NCBI GenBank assembly: GCA_002633005.1
Contig: NMRA01000202.1
Coordinates: forward strand, 1-64,000
Direction: 5' to 3'
Source: Phoronis australis
Taxonomy: Eukaryota; Phoronida; Phoronidae
DNA length: 64,000 nucleotides
In this document: piece by piece, positions 1-12,000 of the stretch
How the letters are laid out: each line of letters opens with the position of its first letter
How positions within the stretch are numbered: the first letter of the stretch is position 1
Notes under the pieces: model-generated
What the model was told of the DNA's origin: nothing
Database searches by the model: none
What the model saw: only the letters and a program-made list of their open reading frames with translations
Program-made: the position numbers and the translations under genes

Positions 1-496
1 GTTGGCCCGACGTAACGTGAGTCGTCGGACCGACGTTGGGCCACCGACAGCATGCTATCTGGGAATTCTTGAAATGAAAGATAAAAAAGCAGGAATTAAC
101 TATCAGATACTATCTCACAAATTGGATATTATTATTATGGTCCTTGGAGAGTGGTCTTTTCCCACAGTTGTTGTGTAATTCTCTAAAAATGTAGGTCATG
201 CTTACCCGCTTAGCAGATTTTGAAAGTTTTCAAATTTTCTTCCAAACATTTGATGCCTAACGGTTGTCAAGGGTTACACTTTACAGAGCATTCAATTTTG
301 TTTCGGAGAACTGGATTGGAAAGTCGTTTTTATAGTATCTGTTAATTGTTAAAACCCAGGTTTGGTGTTGTTTTAACCGTGACTATCAGTCACATTAGTA
401 TGTGTACTTGTTAATGTCTTAAGTTGGACTACAGTTTTTGGAGGCAGCATTTGCGACCTGAAATTTGGAAATGCGAGCTGAGATTTTTGTCAGCTC
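1..496. other. Upstream non-coding DNA, no gene seen
   Basis: No open frame with coding character. The first 45 bases hold an imperfect palindrome (ggcccgacgt near the start, acgttgggcc near 34-43), which could be the end of another repeat cut by the window edge. A stretch at about 452-483 (gcgacctgaaattt, then atgcgagctgag) reappears at about 826-860 in the same orientation, on either side of the inverted-repeat element at 502-809. Confidence 0.5.
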
Positions 497-501
497 GTAT
501 C

Positions 502-809
502 TAGAGAATACTTTGTTCGGCGAACGATAGGTGTCTCTATAGGACGCCCTTCCGCTACTCGCTTCAACCCACGATTGTGCTGTCGGACTCTTTTATTGAT
601 CCTCTTCATAAATAAACATATAGTTATTTCAAAGATCGTCTTTATTAGAATGAAGAGGATCTGTAAATAAAGTTCTACTATGTGAAATACGACTTACAAT
701 AGTCTTATTTACCAATAAAAGAGTCCGACAGCACAATCGTGGGTTGAAGCGAGTAGCGGAAGGACGTCCCATAGCGACACCTATCGTTCGCCGAACAAAG
801 TATTCTCTA
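502..809. mobile_element. Non-autonomous inverted-repeat transposon (MITE), 308 bp, 5-bp TSD
   Basis: The two ends are near-perfect inverted repeats of about 97 bp (502-600 against 712-809, 3-4 mismatches), starting TAGAGAATACTTTG. GTATC stands directly outside both ends (497-501 and 810-814), as a 5-bp target site duplication. A smaller nested hairpin occupies the middle (gatcctcttcat near 598, atgaagaggatc near 650). There is no coding capacity. The autonomous family is not recognised. The open frames on either strand here are only the inverted repeat read through. Confidence 0.8.
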
Positions 810-814
810 GTATC

Positions 815-2713
815 AAGTCGCAAAATGCGACCTGGAATTTCCAAGGAATGCGAGCTGAGTTTTTACTCTTCTCAACAGATACCTGGCAAATACAAAGCAG
901 CTCTTGTCAATCCGACCGTTATTTGGTTGTTGCCAAATCCAAGTTCAAAAGAACACTAACCGAGAACAGCACTCCCGATGATTTGTAAGCAAGTCGCGTG
1001 AACATGGGATATGCAGAATCGATCTTTGACGCGTTTCATTGGCTAACACTTTCGGCCACTTTTGTAAATTCCCGGATTCGCCAACTAAAGAAAGTTTCGG
1101 GCCACTGCTTAACACTTGATAAAACTTCACAAAACAACGGTGTTTCTATTAATTCTTAAGCGATCGACTTACCAAACTTTGTGGTCGACAAAAATGTTTA
1201 TTTTTCACATAAGATGTCCTTATTAAATGTACCAATTACCCACGACAATATCCCTGATATCGCACTGCGGCACCGTTAGTGCACAAACTTTCCCGGCAGA
1301 CAATCGTGACTTAGACTGAGATGTGCTTCTCCTTTTTACCGTATTAAGACAGCCAAAGTGAAAATGACAACCTTATTAATCACCAAACAACGGTCACGTC
1401 TTTACTTTCAGTTGCCAAGAAATTCTCAAAGCCTTTGCTTGTTTCTGGGGCTACGTGCGCGAAATATGAGTTGTCTTTCACACGTTGTTGCCAACGTAAA
1501 GTGTAGGCCTGCTCCAGCGATTTAAGTGCATGAACTCACGCGTGCGCACTACTTCAAAGAACAGCGACAGTCCTAAATGAAAGAGTATACCGGTTTGGCA
1601 TTTTTATTTGAAAATGAACTCAGATTCCCAGCGGTTATAAAAGACCCGATGTCCCGGGACCAATATAACCCAGAACTGACGTTTTCCTGTTCTGATGTTT
1701 CCCGAGGTCGATGTTCTGTAAACCCTGTATTCTATGCCCGTAGCCAGCTATTGCAACTAAACTGGCACTAGATGCGAAATTGTGGTTCAAGTTAGCGTAA
1801 AATGTTCAGACTCCTATAGAAACAACCTTGTTCTGGCTGAAGCGGGCAGTTAAAAACAAAATCATTCTGGGTGGCTAAAAAGGGTACAAGGTAGGTGGTA
1901 ACAATATCCAGAAAGTCACCCCTACAAGATGGAGTTTGCCTCGCAAAATCGTATTATTATAACGTTTCTTACCATTGCAGCATTTTAATATCTTATTACC
2001 GCAAACACTGAGGTTAACGACTATGCTCACGCACAAGCCTACTCCCTACCATTAAAGTGTTTCATAATAAGCGCTTACTGACCTATTAAAAGTCCCCCCT
2101 TAAATTTTGAGAATTTCCAATTTAGTGCCCAAAGTTCAAGCTAGCGCCCTACAAACGACCGCGTGTGGTTTAAAATTGACACGCAGCTTATATGGTGTGT
2201 CACTTTCATTTTACACAACTTCAGCTTTCAAAAACGTCTTCACAATATGTAAAAACCAAATCCCGGCTTTGTTTTATACCTCGGAAAGAAAGTTAACACA
2301 AGTGTCATGCGTGTCGTTTTGTGACTGACCTATTTTTCCCATACTTGGAAGGTATTGAAGAGCAAACTCGCCATTACCCGAGTTAGTTTGAATCGTTAAC
2401 TACTTTGATGACAACCAGTAGCAGGCCAGATCTAACAAAATCCCGGATACTTTTTCAACGGGTATTTTCTCCCTTTTCACATCGCAAATTTAGCTGACTT
2501 CCTTCAACACAGGTTGTGAATTCGCACCCGATTTGTGCTACATCTGAAGACCCCATGATTTAGCCCATTGGTAAAAAGGCAAAACGTTGCATTTTACCTT
2601 TGAATGTCTTTGTTACTGTGATTACTTTTAAGTTCTCAATCTCTGTTCATCGTTCAAGTTTTCCCTTCAAATGTTTTAATTCTTGCTGTTTATGAATTTT
2701 GATTTTATTTCAG
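815..2713. other. Upstream flank of SMPD1; promoter and 5' UTR exon not located
   Basis: The first coding exon of SMPD1 is preceded by a good 3' splice site (tttatttcag ending at 2713), so at least one untranslated exon should lie in or before this stretch. I could not identify it or a promoter. Short open frames (for example 1577-1771) show no recognisable domain and no splice context. Confidence 0.4.
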
Positions 2714-3047
2714 AATCATGAAGCTACAGATATTGCTGTTCATCATTATAGTAATAAACTCATCACATTGCCGACCAACTTCAAAAGATAGTCTTATCAA
2801 GACACAGGGACTCTTTACAAAACTTGGACACTTTATTTCACACCATCCCTACCATGTGAGAAATGGAGGACATGGGAGATTATTCCAGTGGTCATGCACA
2901 GCGTGTAAGTTCATAGTGGGACTGCTCCAGGATCTAGTTCGGCTCAACAAGAGCGAGACGGAGATTATTCACTTGATTCAAGAAGTGTGCGTCAAGTTGG
3001 AAATTGAAGATAGGCGGGTATGCGATGACTTATGCGTGGAGTTTAAG
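2714..3047 (+). CDS. SMPD1: SMPD1 coding exon 1 (signal peptide and first half of saposin domain)
   Basis: Acceptor tttcag ends at 2713, so the exon starts four bases before the ATG at 2718. It encodes residues 1-110 and ends at the donor gtaaaa, phase 0. Residues 1-18 are a signal peptide rich in I, L and [15 protein letters not shown] holds the first two saposin cysteines. NKS at N77 is a possible glycosylation site. Read-through past the donor meets a stop after six codons. Confidence 0.92.
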
Positions 3048-6000
3048 GTAAAAAATTGTTTCCTGTGAAATCAATGACTTGTGGCGTGACATTATATAAC
3101 ATTATATTGTCATGATGGACCATCTGGAGGGCAACTCTAGATGGTCAGATAACCTCAAATCTTTCCGCTCAATTACTCATTATTGTACTTCAATCTGACC
3201 GTGTTAAGATACAAGTAGGGTAATCAATAAGGCCATCTCATATTACACAGCGACACTCCAATCTCGTTTTATTTACCCACAATGCAGTAAACATCCGTCT
3301 GGCACATTTGTTGCCTCACTTTCTTGCCACTGGAGTTTCACATGTTATTTCTTGTTATCTGTTTCTTTCTGTTGCACTACTCTATTCGTCCTTCCGTTGT
3401 CAACGAAGTATTACTGCTGTGCTGTGGGCTGCAACTCCGACGAAAGAAAGTTTGATAAACTGGACAAATACCCGTGGATGCGTGATCTGAAATTCTTCAC
3501 CTTCCCGATACTAAAAAGACCCGAAAATGTGTCTGATTTGCAAAGCGAGGTCACGCGCTTCTTATCGCCACTTGATGGCCCTAAAGATGTTTGATTTCAT
3601 TTTTTGTCCTTTTTGTGGATGGAAATGGTACTTCCAGGGGCAGGTCCAGGATTTTGAGTTGGGGGGGCAGGGTACAGCAATAACCAGAATTTTGGCAGAT
3701 GCGCGTGCCCAGCCTAAACTGTAGGGATGCAGGGGTCTCGAATTTTTGGGTTTGCGGATGTTTTGACCAAAAAAAGGTAAAGGGGTTTGTTGTTCAGGGC
3801 CTGTGCATTGTTTATTCACCTCCCGTCAGCCCCCTTGTTGCATGCATGTGCTAGTCAGCGATTTGCACCCAAACTGCCAAATGGTGTCTGGTAGAATATT
3901 TTGGGAGCCATAGCCCCCTTGTCCCCCCCCCCTAAATCTGCCACTGACTAGTGATATTACTGTGTCCAGCATGCATACATTCCTTGAAGTGAAGTTCTTC
4001 ATAATTAGCTTTATGAAAAATAACAGCTATAAGGAATTCTGATCTTCAATTTTCAAATATACAAGTGTCCTTTGTCACTGAACATGAAATATTATACCTG
4101 CCTTCAATTTCCATTTGTCTATTGACGGAGGATAGATAATATTTTGATATTGAAAATTTTAGATTAGAATGCCTTTTTTCTTGATTGTCAGAACTAGTAA
4201 TGGTATCCAATATTGTGGATTGGGATTACCTTGTTTGGTTAAAAATTTGTCTCGTTTTTTGGCATGGTTATAAGTACACAAACATGTAAAATGGCGTGGG
4301 AATTATCACTTGTGAATGGGCGCAATTTCTCAAAACACAATATGTATTTTGATAGTAGCTGTTATGTAGAGGTTGGAAATTTGTTGCTTCATATCTTTTA
4401 TATTAAAAAATAAATTATTTCACTTATCAGCCGTATTGTGACAGGACTAAGTCATGTTTTACTCTAAACAAACACCTGGAAATGAAGATGTTACAACAAG
4501 GAAGAATTTTGATGTATGGATCCAATCTTTGAGTTGCAAGTACAGTAAAACTCACATACCGGTAAGGTAGAAATTCGTAAGTCGGATTTTCGATCACTCA
4601 TACAAAGTCCCGAGGTATGGTTGTTCTAGTTTGTGCATTGGTCCCTTCAGAAAAGTCAAAATTTTGCCTTGCTCAAATGTAATCTCTCACTCCGTTTATG
4701 CGAGTTTTATATATTTTTCAGTTTATTAGTATTAAATAAATGCTAAAAGTAATTCAGTCCTTGAATGAAAAAATAAATATGATATTATTTTGCATACTCA
4801 ACGTGACCCCGCTGCTGGAAGATTTCCTTGACTTTTGTTTTTTCGTAGCATATATATGTTAATAAGATTAAATGTCATGTTGTGTGATGTTTACTTTGTT
4901 TTTGGATACAGGAAGAGGTGTTCACAGTGTTTGAGAAAGTCGCTCTCAGTCCAGACGAAGTGTGTGGATTAGTATTTGGCAACTCCTGTGGTCATAAGTA
5001 TGACCCTTTTAGCGACTGGAACGTGACCTTCCCCAAGAAACCTAAACCTCCACCGCAACCACCCAAACCACCGCAGGTATAGTTCTGCCCACATGCATAA
5101 CCCTGACCAGTAGATTCTCTGTTATTCACTATTCTGTTCTGTCTTGTTATTAAACCTGTAGTAACGTCCTCTTCTATCAAAAAATGTTATTTCTAGTCAG
5201 ACCACATATTATAATTGTAAAATTGGTCCCAAAATTGTCTTCTTGTGATGGCAATTCTATATTTGGACCAGAGCAATAATAGAAAAATGAGTAGTCAAAC
5301 AGCAATTGACAATAACTGAATGCGATGTACAAAAGATACACACGTGCAATTATTCAAATATAAGTTATTCAAAATGTCATCACTGGTATGTTTTGTTTCC
5401 ATTGATGATGTTTAAAGTTGAAAAAAAAATTTGGATGTTTTTATTAAATTAATGAACATCCTCTTTGGTTATTGCCAAAGTGCTGGCTTGTTTTCCATAT
5501 TGGTTGAAGTGGTCTCTCGGCTTGTGAAAAACTGATCATCTTTGTTTGGGGCCAAGCACAATTGTTTCAGATCAGCTTATTGAGCTTGGTCACATGCAGC
5601 AATGAACTGCCACTTCTTTCAAAGCTAAGAAAACATGTGAATAAGGGACAACTAGAGGCCAATTTTATACCGACTAGTTAATACGCATGTAAATGAAAAG
5701 TGTTTTTGGTGTTTTTTGAAGATTTGAAAGTCATGTTTACTTAACATCTCAAATGCTATGTCATATCAAAGATAAGTTAAGTGACTCACATGAAAACATT
5801 GATAAATAAAAGTTCAGTGTAAGCCAAGTTTGGAAACAATAATCCGGTGAGCCGATACTCAGGTCATTCCGCTGCGAGTTACACTTGGACATGTTGCAGT
5901 ATCTGATTTCTAAAGTCACTGGGATCTTGCACTGATTAGTGATAAATAGGATTGATGTGTAAACAGGATCAATCAGCAATGTGCCAGAATCATGAATTGT

Positions 6001-9000
6001 GAGGCCAATGAGCTGTGAGTCACACTTTAATATCAAGTCTCCTGAGCAGACTTGGTGTGTACAAAGACTACAACTACCATTGAATGGAGGGCTGGTCCAT
6101 CCAACGGTGTTTTTGGGTCTGGCCTAAGGAGTTTATCTTCAACCATTGGATTGAGATGTCCTGTCAATTTTTTATGTTGTTGTTGAAATGACAAATCATG
6201 GTGTCTAAGACATGTTTCAGTGTTAACTATTCTGTTTCTAACGTCATCAATAAATTTGCTAATTAAAATTAGCAAAACAATTCAACAGAGGCTTTGGTTT
6301 TTCTTTTAAGAATCTGTGTACCTATTTTTTCTCTAACCTAGCTTTTAGTGCTGAAAACATTACGGCGTTTTCCCGTTGCTCCCAACTTGTTTGATTCTAT
6401 AGCCCAACAACAAGTTGGGAAGTTTACCCCTGTAGCCAATATCTTACACGACTGATTAACTCCATACTGGCATTCATGGTTGGAGGGCCAGCTCTCTTTT
6501 TTTCAATAATTGCTCTAATCTTCAAAAAGATTGTATATAGCCTGACTGGGCTGTGCTGTTAAAAATAAAAGTTAAGTTATAACATATTTGAACATAAACC
6601 AATAGCATTTCTGAAATCCTCGTCTAATGGTGATCATGTTTAGATTTTGAATCACCAAAATCGCCCAACTGCAACCGAAGTTATGATAATCTATTCTTTC
6701 TGAATGTACCAATCAATTCACTCTGGGTTTCATGATGTTCACATGTGGTCTGTAATAATCCTGGCAGATAATTGGCCTGCCTGTTGTCATAGCAGACAAA
6801 AGACTTTGCTTGGCTGTTAACAAAGAAGCTAGATCTATGTTTTCACATGCTCGAAATCCCCTTCGTCTGGTTAAGTCACTGAACAGGGAAAACGCTGTCA
6901 TAAAATTCATTGTGGAACTTTGGCAATAGCAAAGAAAGATAACATTCATTTAAGTCCACAATAACTTGTCCTCTTTTTCTAAAGGTCTGGGTGTTTTGAT
7001 AAAGCTGGTTAAGACAGTAACTGGGTCACTGGGTCACTTTCATCTCAGGGTATTATGAATTATCAGTCTTTGCAAAACTTTGTAAAATTCCCACTGCATG
7101 TCAGATCTCTGCTTGGTTGCATAGGGAGAAAGTGAATATAATGTATAGGGAGAAAAACGACAAAAGCGTAACACTACTTGACATTACACTTTTTTATTGA
7201 ACAAGTCTTGTTCACAACTTTTAATAATCAGTCGATACCATTAATTAGAAATTTTATCTTATACATAGCTTTTCCTGAAAGTGTCTCACTGATCACTGGG
7301 TTTAGTATTCGGTTGCTGTAATGACCGCAATTTCTAAATGTTAAAACCATGGATTAAAACTATGGATTGGCATATTTTGATTACTTTAAAAAGGTCATAA
7401 ACTCTTGTTCCCTTGGATAAACGAACTTTTTATTTAGGCCACTTACCGAGTGTAAAATTCGTCTTAACTTGTTCCTTGCTCAGATGGCAAATGATTTCTA
7501 TGTTTGCAAGAAACTGAGTTTTTTCCTTGAGGTCATGCCAGGCACTTAAAATAACGTGCAATGTTAAGTCAGCTTGCATAACATGTTCTCAAACAATAAT
7601 GAACTGTCACTTCTATCCACACTTTGATGTCAACTCCAGGAACAAACTTTATATAATCTTAATCAAAAGTCAATTTCTGTGATGGAAGCCATGATTATTT
7701 TTCTCTTAATTTAAAATTTGTTTTGTGTGTCATCCCTTTCAGCCTGGCTCACCGACCCTACGTGTTTTGACTCTGTCTGACATCCACTTCGACCCGCAAT
7801 ACAAAGTCGGGGGAAACGCTGACTGTGGGGAACCATTGTGTTGCCGTAGCGACAACGGGCCAGTGGGTGAGTACTAGATCCTGAAGGAATACTACTATAG
7901 AAACAAAAACTTAGTGAGATAAAGGCTTAGCAGTTGGCATGAATATAAACTGTGTTCCACTGACATTAGACTTTTAAGTTAAGTATCACATTTGAACCAC
8001 TTATAAACCTTAATTCCCTAATTTTCAATATGTTTTAATCAAAGTTTGCTGTATCTAAATCAACTTATTAGTGTAAACCACCGTTGTCTTGGGTCTTGTA
8101 GGTAAGCGAGCATTGAAATACAGTTTGTGTACTAGTTACCGACTTGTTGTGCTTTAATTTCATCAAATCAGTAATATCTAGGCTAACCATACATTTTCCT
8201 CCTAAATTGTTTATCATGCTCTCTTATTGCAGCTCCTGGTTCCAGCCCAGCTATGAAGTATGGTGACTATAGGAATTGTGACACTAACATGCATCTGTTC
8301 ACCAGCCTAATGAACCGGCTTAAGACTGAGACAGTAAGTTATTACTCTGGAAAAGCCAGGTCCAGTGGCTGCATGTCTAACTCATGCAAGAGCAATTTAA
8401 GGCTTTGAGTAATGCTAGGCTAGTAAAAGGTCTCAATTTGGTTGTCTTCAAAAGGGCATGTTTCAGAAATGGTTGATCAGCGAATGGAAATTTCAGATAT
8501 TTTTTGCTACGGTCACATGTGAGGGATCAGTATTTTAAAGTCTTTGGAAAACAGACAGGTTTGTATTTACTGAAGACGGAATGAAAAGATGGACAAGTTT
8601 AGATTGACTGATGACCTAATGAAAAAAGGGACCTGTTTCTGTTTGTATTAGCTGATGATCTACTGAAAAGTGACAGGTTGGTATATTGTCTGATGACCAA
8701 ATCTAAAACGGACAGGTTTATATTGACTGGTGACCTAATGAAAAACAGAATGCTTCTATTGACTGGTGACCTAAGGAAAAACTGAAAGTTTGTATTAACT
8801 AATGAAAAATGCAGACAGGTCATTGATCGATACATAGCTATGTGCCAGTTCGCCAAATAGGTTTTGACAAAATTCCCAAGTTGCCTAATAGGAACTGGGG
8901 TTGCCAACAAAAAGGCTGTTTTGACATCTTCGTTGTTGAAACTTACACATACAATGTATTCACAGCACACAATAGACACTTGTTTTTCATTGACGTGTTA

Positions 9001-12000
9001 CTCTGATTTTAGTTTGATTACATTCTATGGCTGGGTGACTTGCCACCTCATGACGTATGGAAGCAGACAAAGAATGGCCAGCTAGCCTACTACTCCTGGC
9101 TTCTCAACACATTCCTTGCCGCATTCCCAGGGGTCAAAGTTTACTCGGCATTAGGCAACCATGAAAGTGCACCTGTCAACAGGTAGGTTGTGTGAACTTT
9201 TCATAGTCTGTTTTAGAATGAGGAACTTGAAATTCCGTAAGTGGCTGAAATGAAACTACAACAGTTCCGCCAGTAGAAATGAATGTATCCAGGTCACGTG
9301 AGGTCTTGTATTATGAGTGCCCCTCATGGTTGTTTTCAGTTAATAGAGAGCCCTTCGTTCATCAACTCCAACTTGTGAATATCGAATCGCCCTTTTGTAG
9401 CTGTCAAAACGCATGAGATACGTACTGATGTCTTGACCATGGGTACTTTTTGCCCAGCCATATGAAGTGTAGATGTTTAGTAAGTCGAAAGCAGTCCATG
9501 TGTGTGGAACCATTTCTCTGTTTTGAACCTAATATTATGTGTAAATTTTAAAAAGCTAGATGTTTTAATGTATAAAATTTGGATAATTGTTTCATTTAAC
9601 ATTGGTGCTTTAAAGTATCATGACGCTGTTCCTCACCACAACTTGTTGCCTAAATTTTCTGTTTGGATCAATAAAAGAGCTATAAAAACTTTTGTTCAAT
9701 GAATTCAAAATCTGAAGGTACTATAATCAAGACATGTTAATCGCTTTAAGAATACATCTTGGGACTTGGAAGTGACTCGCCAGATGTCTTGGATCTTTAT
9801 TCTCTTTTCAATTTGTGCTCTGTCCAATCTGACTCAAAACAATAGCCTAAAGCGCACCAAAGAGTGCTCCAAAGGATGCGGACATTGTTGATCTTGTATG
9901 ATTATTGACTTCAATTCCAATCTTTTCTTACTCCAGCTTTCCTCCTCCATTCATTGAAGGCAACGACTCCATCTCTTGGCTGTATAAAGCACTAGCCCAA
10001 GTGTGGACTACAGAGGGCATCCCAATAACCACCGTACATGACATTGAGAAGTTTGTATTAAATCTGTCTTCCTTCGCTGCATTTGTGAGCTTTGTAGGAA
10101 TTTGCCTTTTGTAACTACAAATAAGAAGTGTTTATTAAAGTAAAATTTTCTTAATTTGCCTTTCTTCACCTCATATCAGAAGTTTGGGTTTGGTTTTATG
10201 CTAATAGATGTGTTTTGTTTTTGTTATGCTTGGCTGATCACGGGACTCAAGCCTCTATTGCAGTTACCTGTTCTTTTCCAGAGGAGGTTATTACACAGCG
10301 TTGGTGCGGCCTGGTCTCAGGATTGTCTCCATCAATATGAATTACTGCAACAACCAGAATTGGTAAAGATTATAAATTGTTTTTCTGCAATTAAATCTAG
10401 GTGTAACACTGAACTGAACTGATTTTATCAGCTGTCAAGATTGAAGATATTACCTTCCAAAGTCAAATTTTATGCTTCTTACAAAATTGTGGGACACCTA
10501 AAATTCTGGAGGGTCTTTCCATCACCAAAAACATTGAGAAGAAAGACTAAGCATGTTGTCAATGAATGATGCATGTCAATATTTATGTGATAATCTTGTT
10601 TTACTTACAGATACTCGACAGAAATCTGGTAGTCTTTGCTCAATTTTACCTGAACTTTTAACTTCCGTGTGATCACTTGCAATTACGTGAAGAAAACTCA
10701 CAATTTATGGCAAATTTATGAGGATAATTTTGCATCGCAGAAAATTGCTCTTGTCATTACAATTGGACTGACTTACTCAATTCACCACTTTGTGTAACTG
10801 TTATCTTGTCCATTCACTTAGAGATTAAGGAGTATTTGAACATCATGTTATCCAGGTGGCTGTTAATAAACACAACAGACCCTGCCCAACAACTGCAATG
10901 GTTGATAGGAGTGCTGCAGTCTGCCGAGGACAAGGGTGAACGGGTTCACATCATTGGACACATTCCTCCGGGCAATGGTGATTGTTTGAAGACATGGAGC
11001 TGGAACTATTACAAAATTGTCAACAGGTTTGTTTTAAAATCTCACTGATAGTAAATGTACAACTCTTTAGTATTGGGAGAGCACAGCATCGTCCGCTTGA
11101 TCCAATTTCCAATTCTGGAGTGCTAGACAGGCCGGGTTGATTGGGATGATACATGATTTCTTTCATTCACAAACGTTTGAGACAAAAAATTTTGTGTGAA
11201 GCATTGGTATCCCCACTCAAAAGTGACAATTTGATGGCATGGTGATCGCAAAGAATTCAAAAACACTGCAATGAATTCATGCCAGAATGCGAAACACTGT
11301 CCACCAACTATCCTATTGCCATCTAGCAACAAGGTGTATTTCATCATGTTGCCACTTTGTAGTGGAAGGTGGCTGTTAGAAGACATCCCCCGAGGAGGCA
11401 TCAGATTTGAGGCCATGGCACAGCTGCATTATTATTACACTGTCGATGTCACCCCTTCACAGTTCACGGAGAACATCCTTTAGACTGTGATTTTTTTTCT
11501 AGAGATTCTACTTGATTTCTGCAAACAATTTATTTCAAGGCATAATGCTATCTAAAGCAAGCTTTGCGAGTGGAGATTCATGAGTTAAAAAGAAACTTGG
11601 TGGATCTTCTTCATAGACGAGATATCTGGGGTATTTAAACCTGTTTTTGATACATGAGTGTCTACAAAGTACATAGTAATCAAATAATATTTATTTTTCA
11701 AAGGTTTGATTACGATGAAGTTGAACAAAAAAATGAAAATTCTACCTTGTTATTTAGTAATGGAATTCTGTTCTAGATACGAGAATACCATTGTTGCTCA
11801 GTTCTTCGGTCACACCCACAAGGATTCCTTTGAGATATTCTATGATGATGAGACCTTCAAGCGCCCTGTCAATATGGCATACATCCTTCCCAGCGTGACT
11901 CCATACAGTTTCATCAATTCTGGCTTCAGACTCTTCACCATTGACGGAAACTACACAGGGTCCTCTTGGGTAAGGGGATACATGTACTGTACTGTTGTCA

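Noticed and set aside
1577-1771. 64-codon frame upstream of SMPD1 as a possible 5' gene or exon
   Set aside because: No recognisable domain and no convincing donor site near its end.
5761-6275. Minus-strand frames in SMPD1 intron 2
   Set aside because: No domain, no splice context, length near random expectation.
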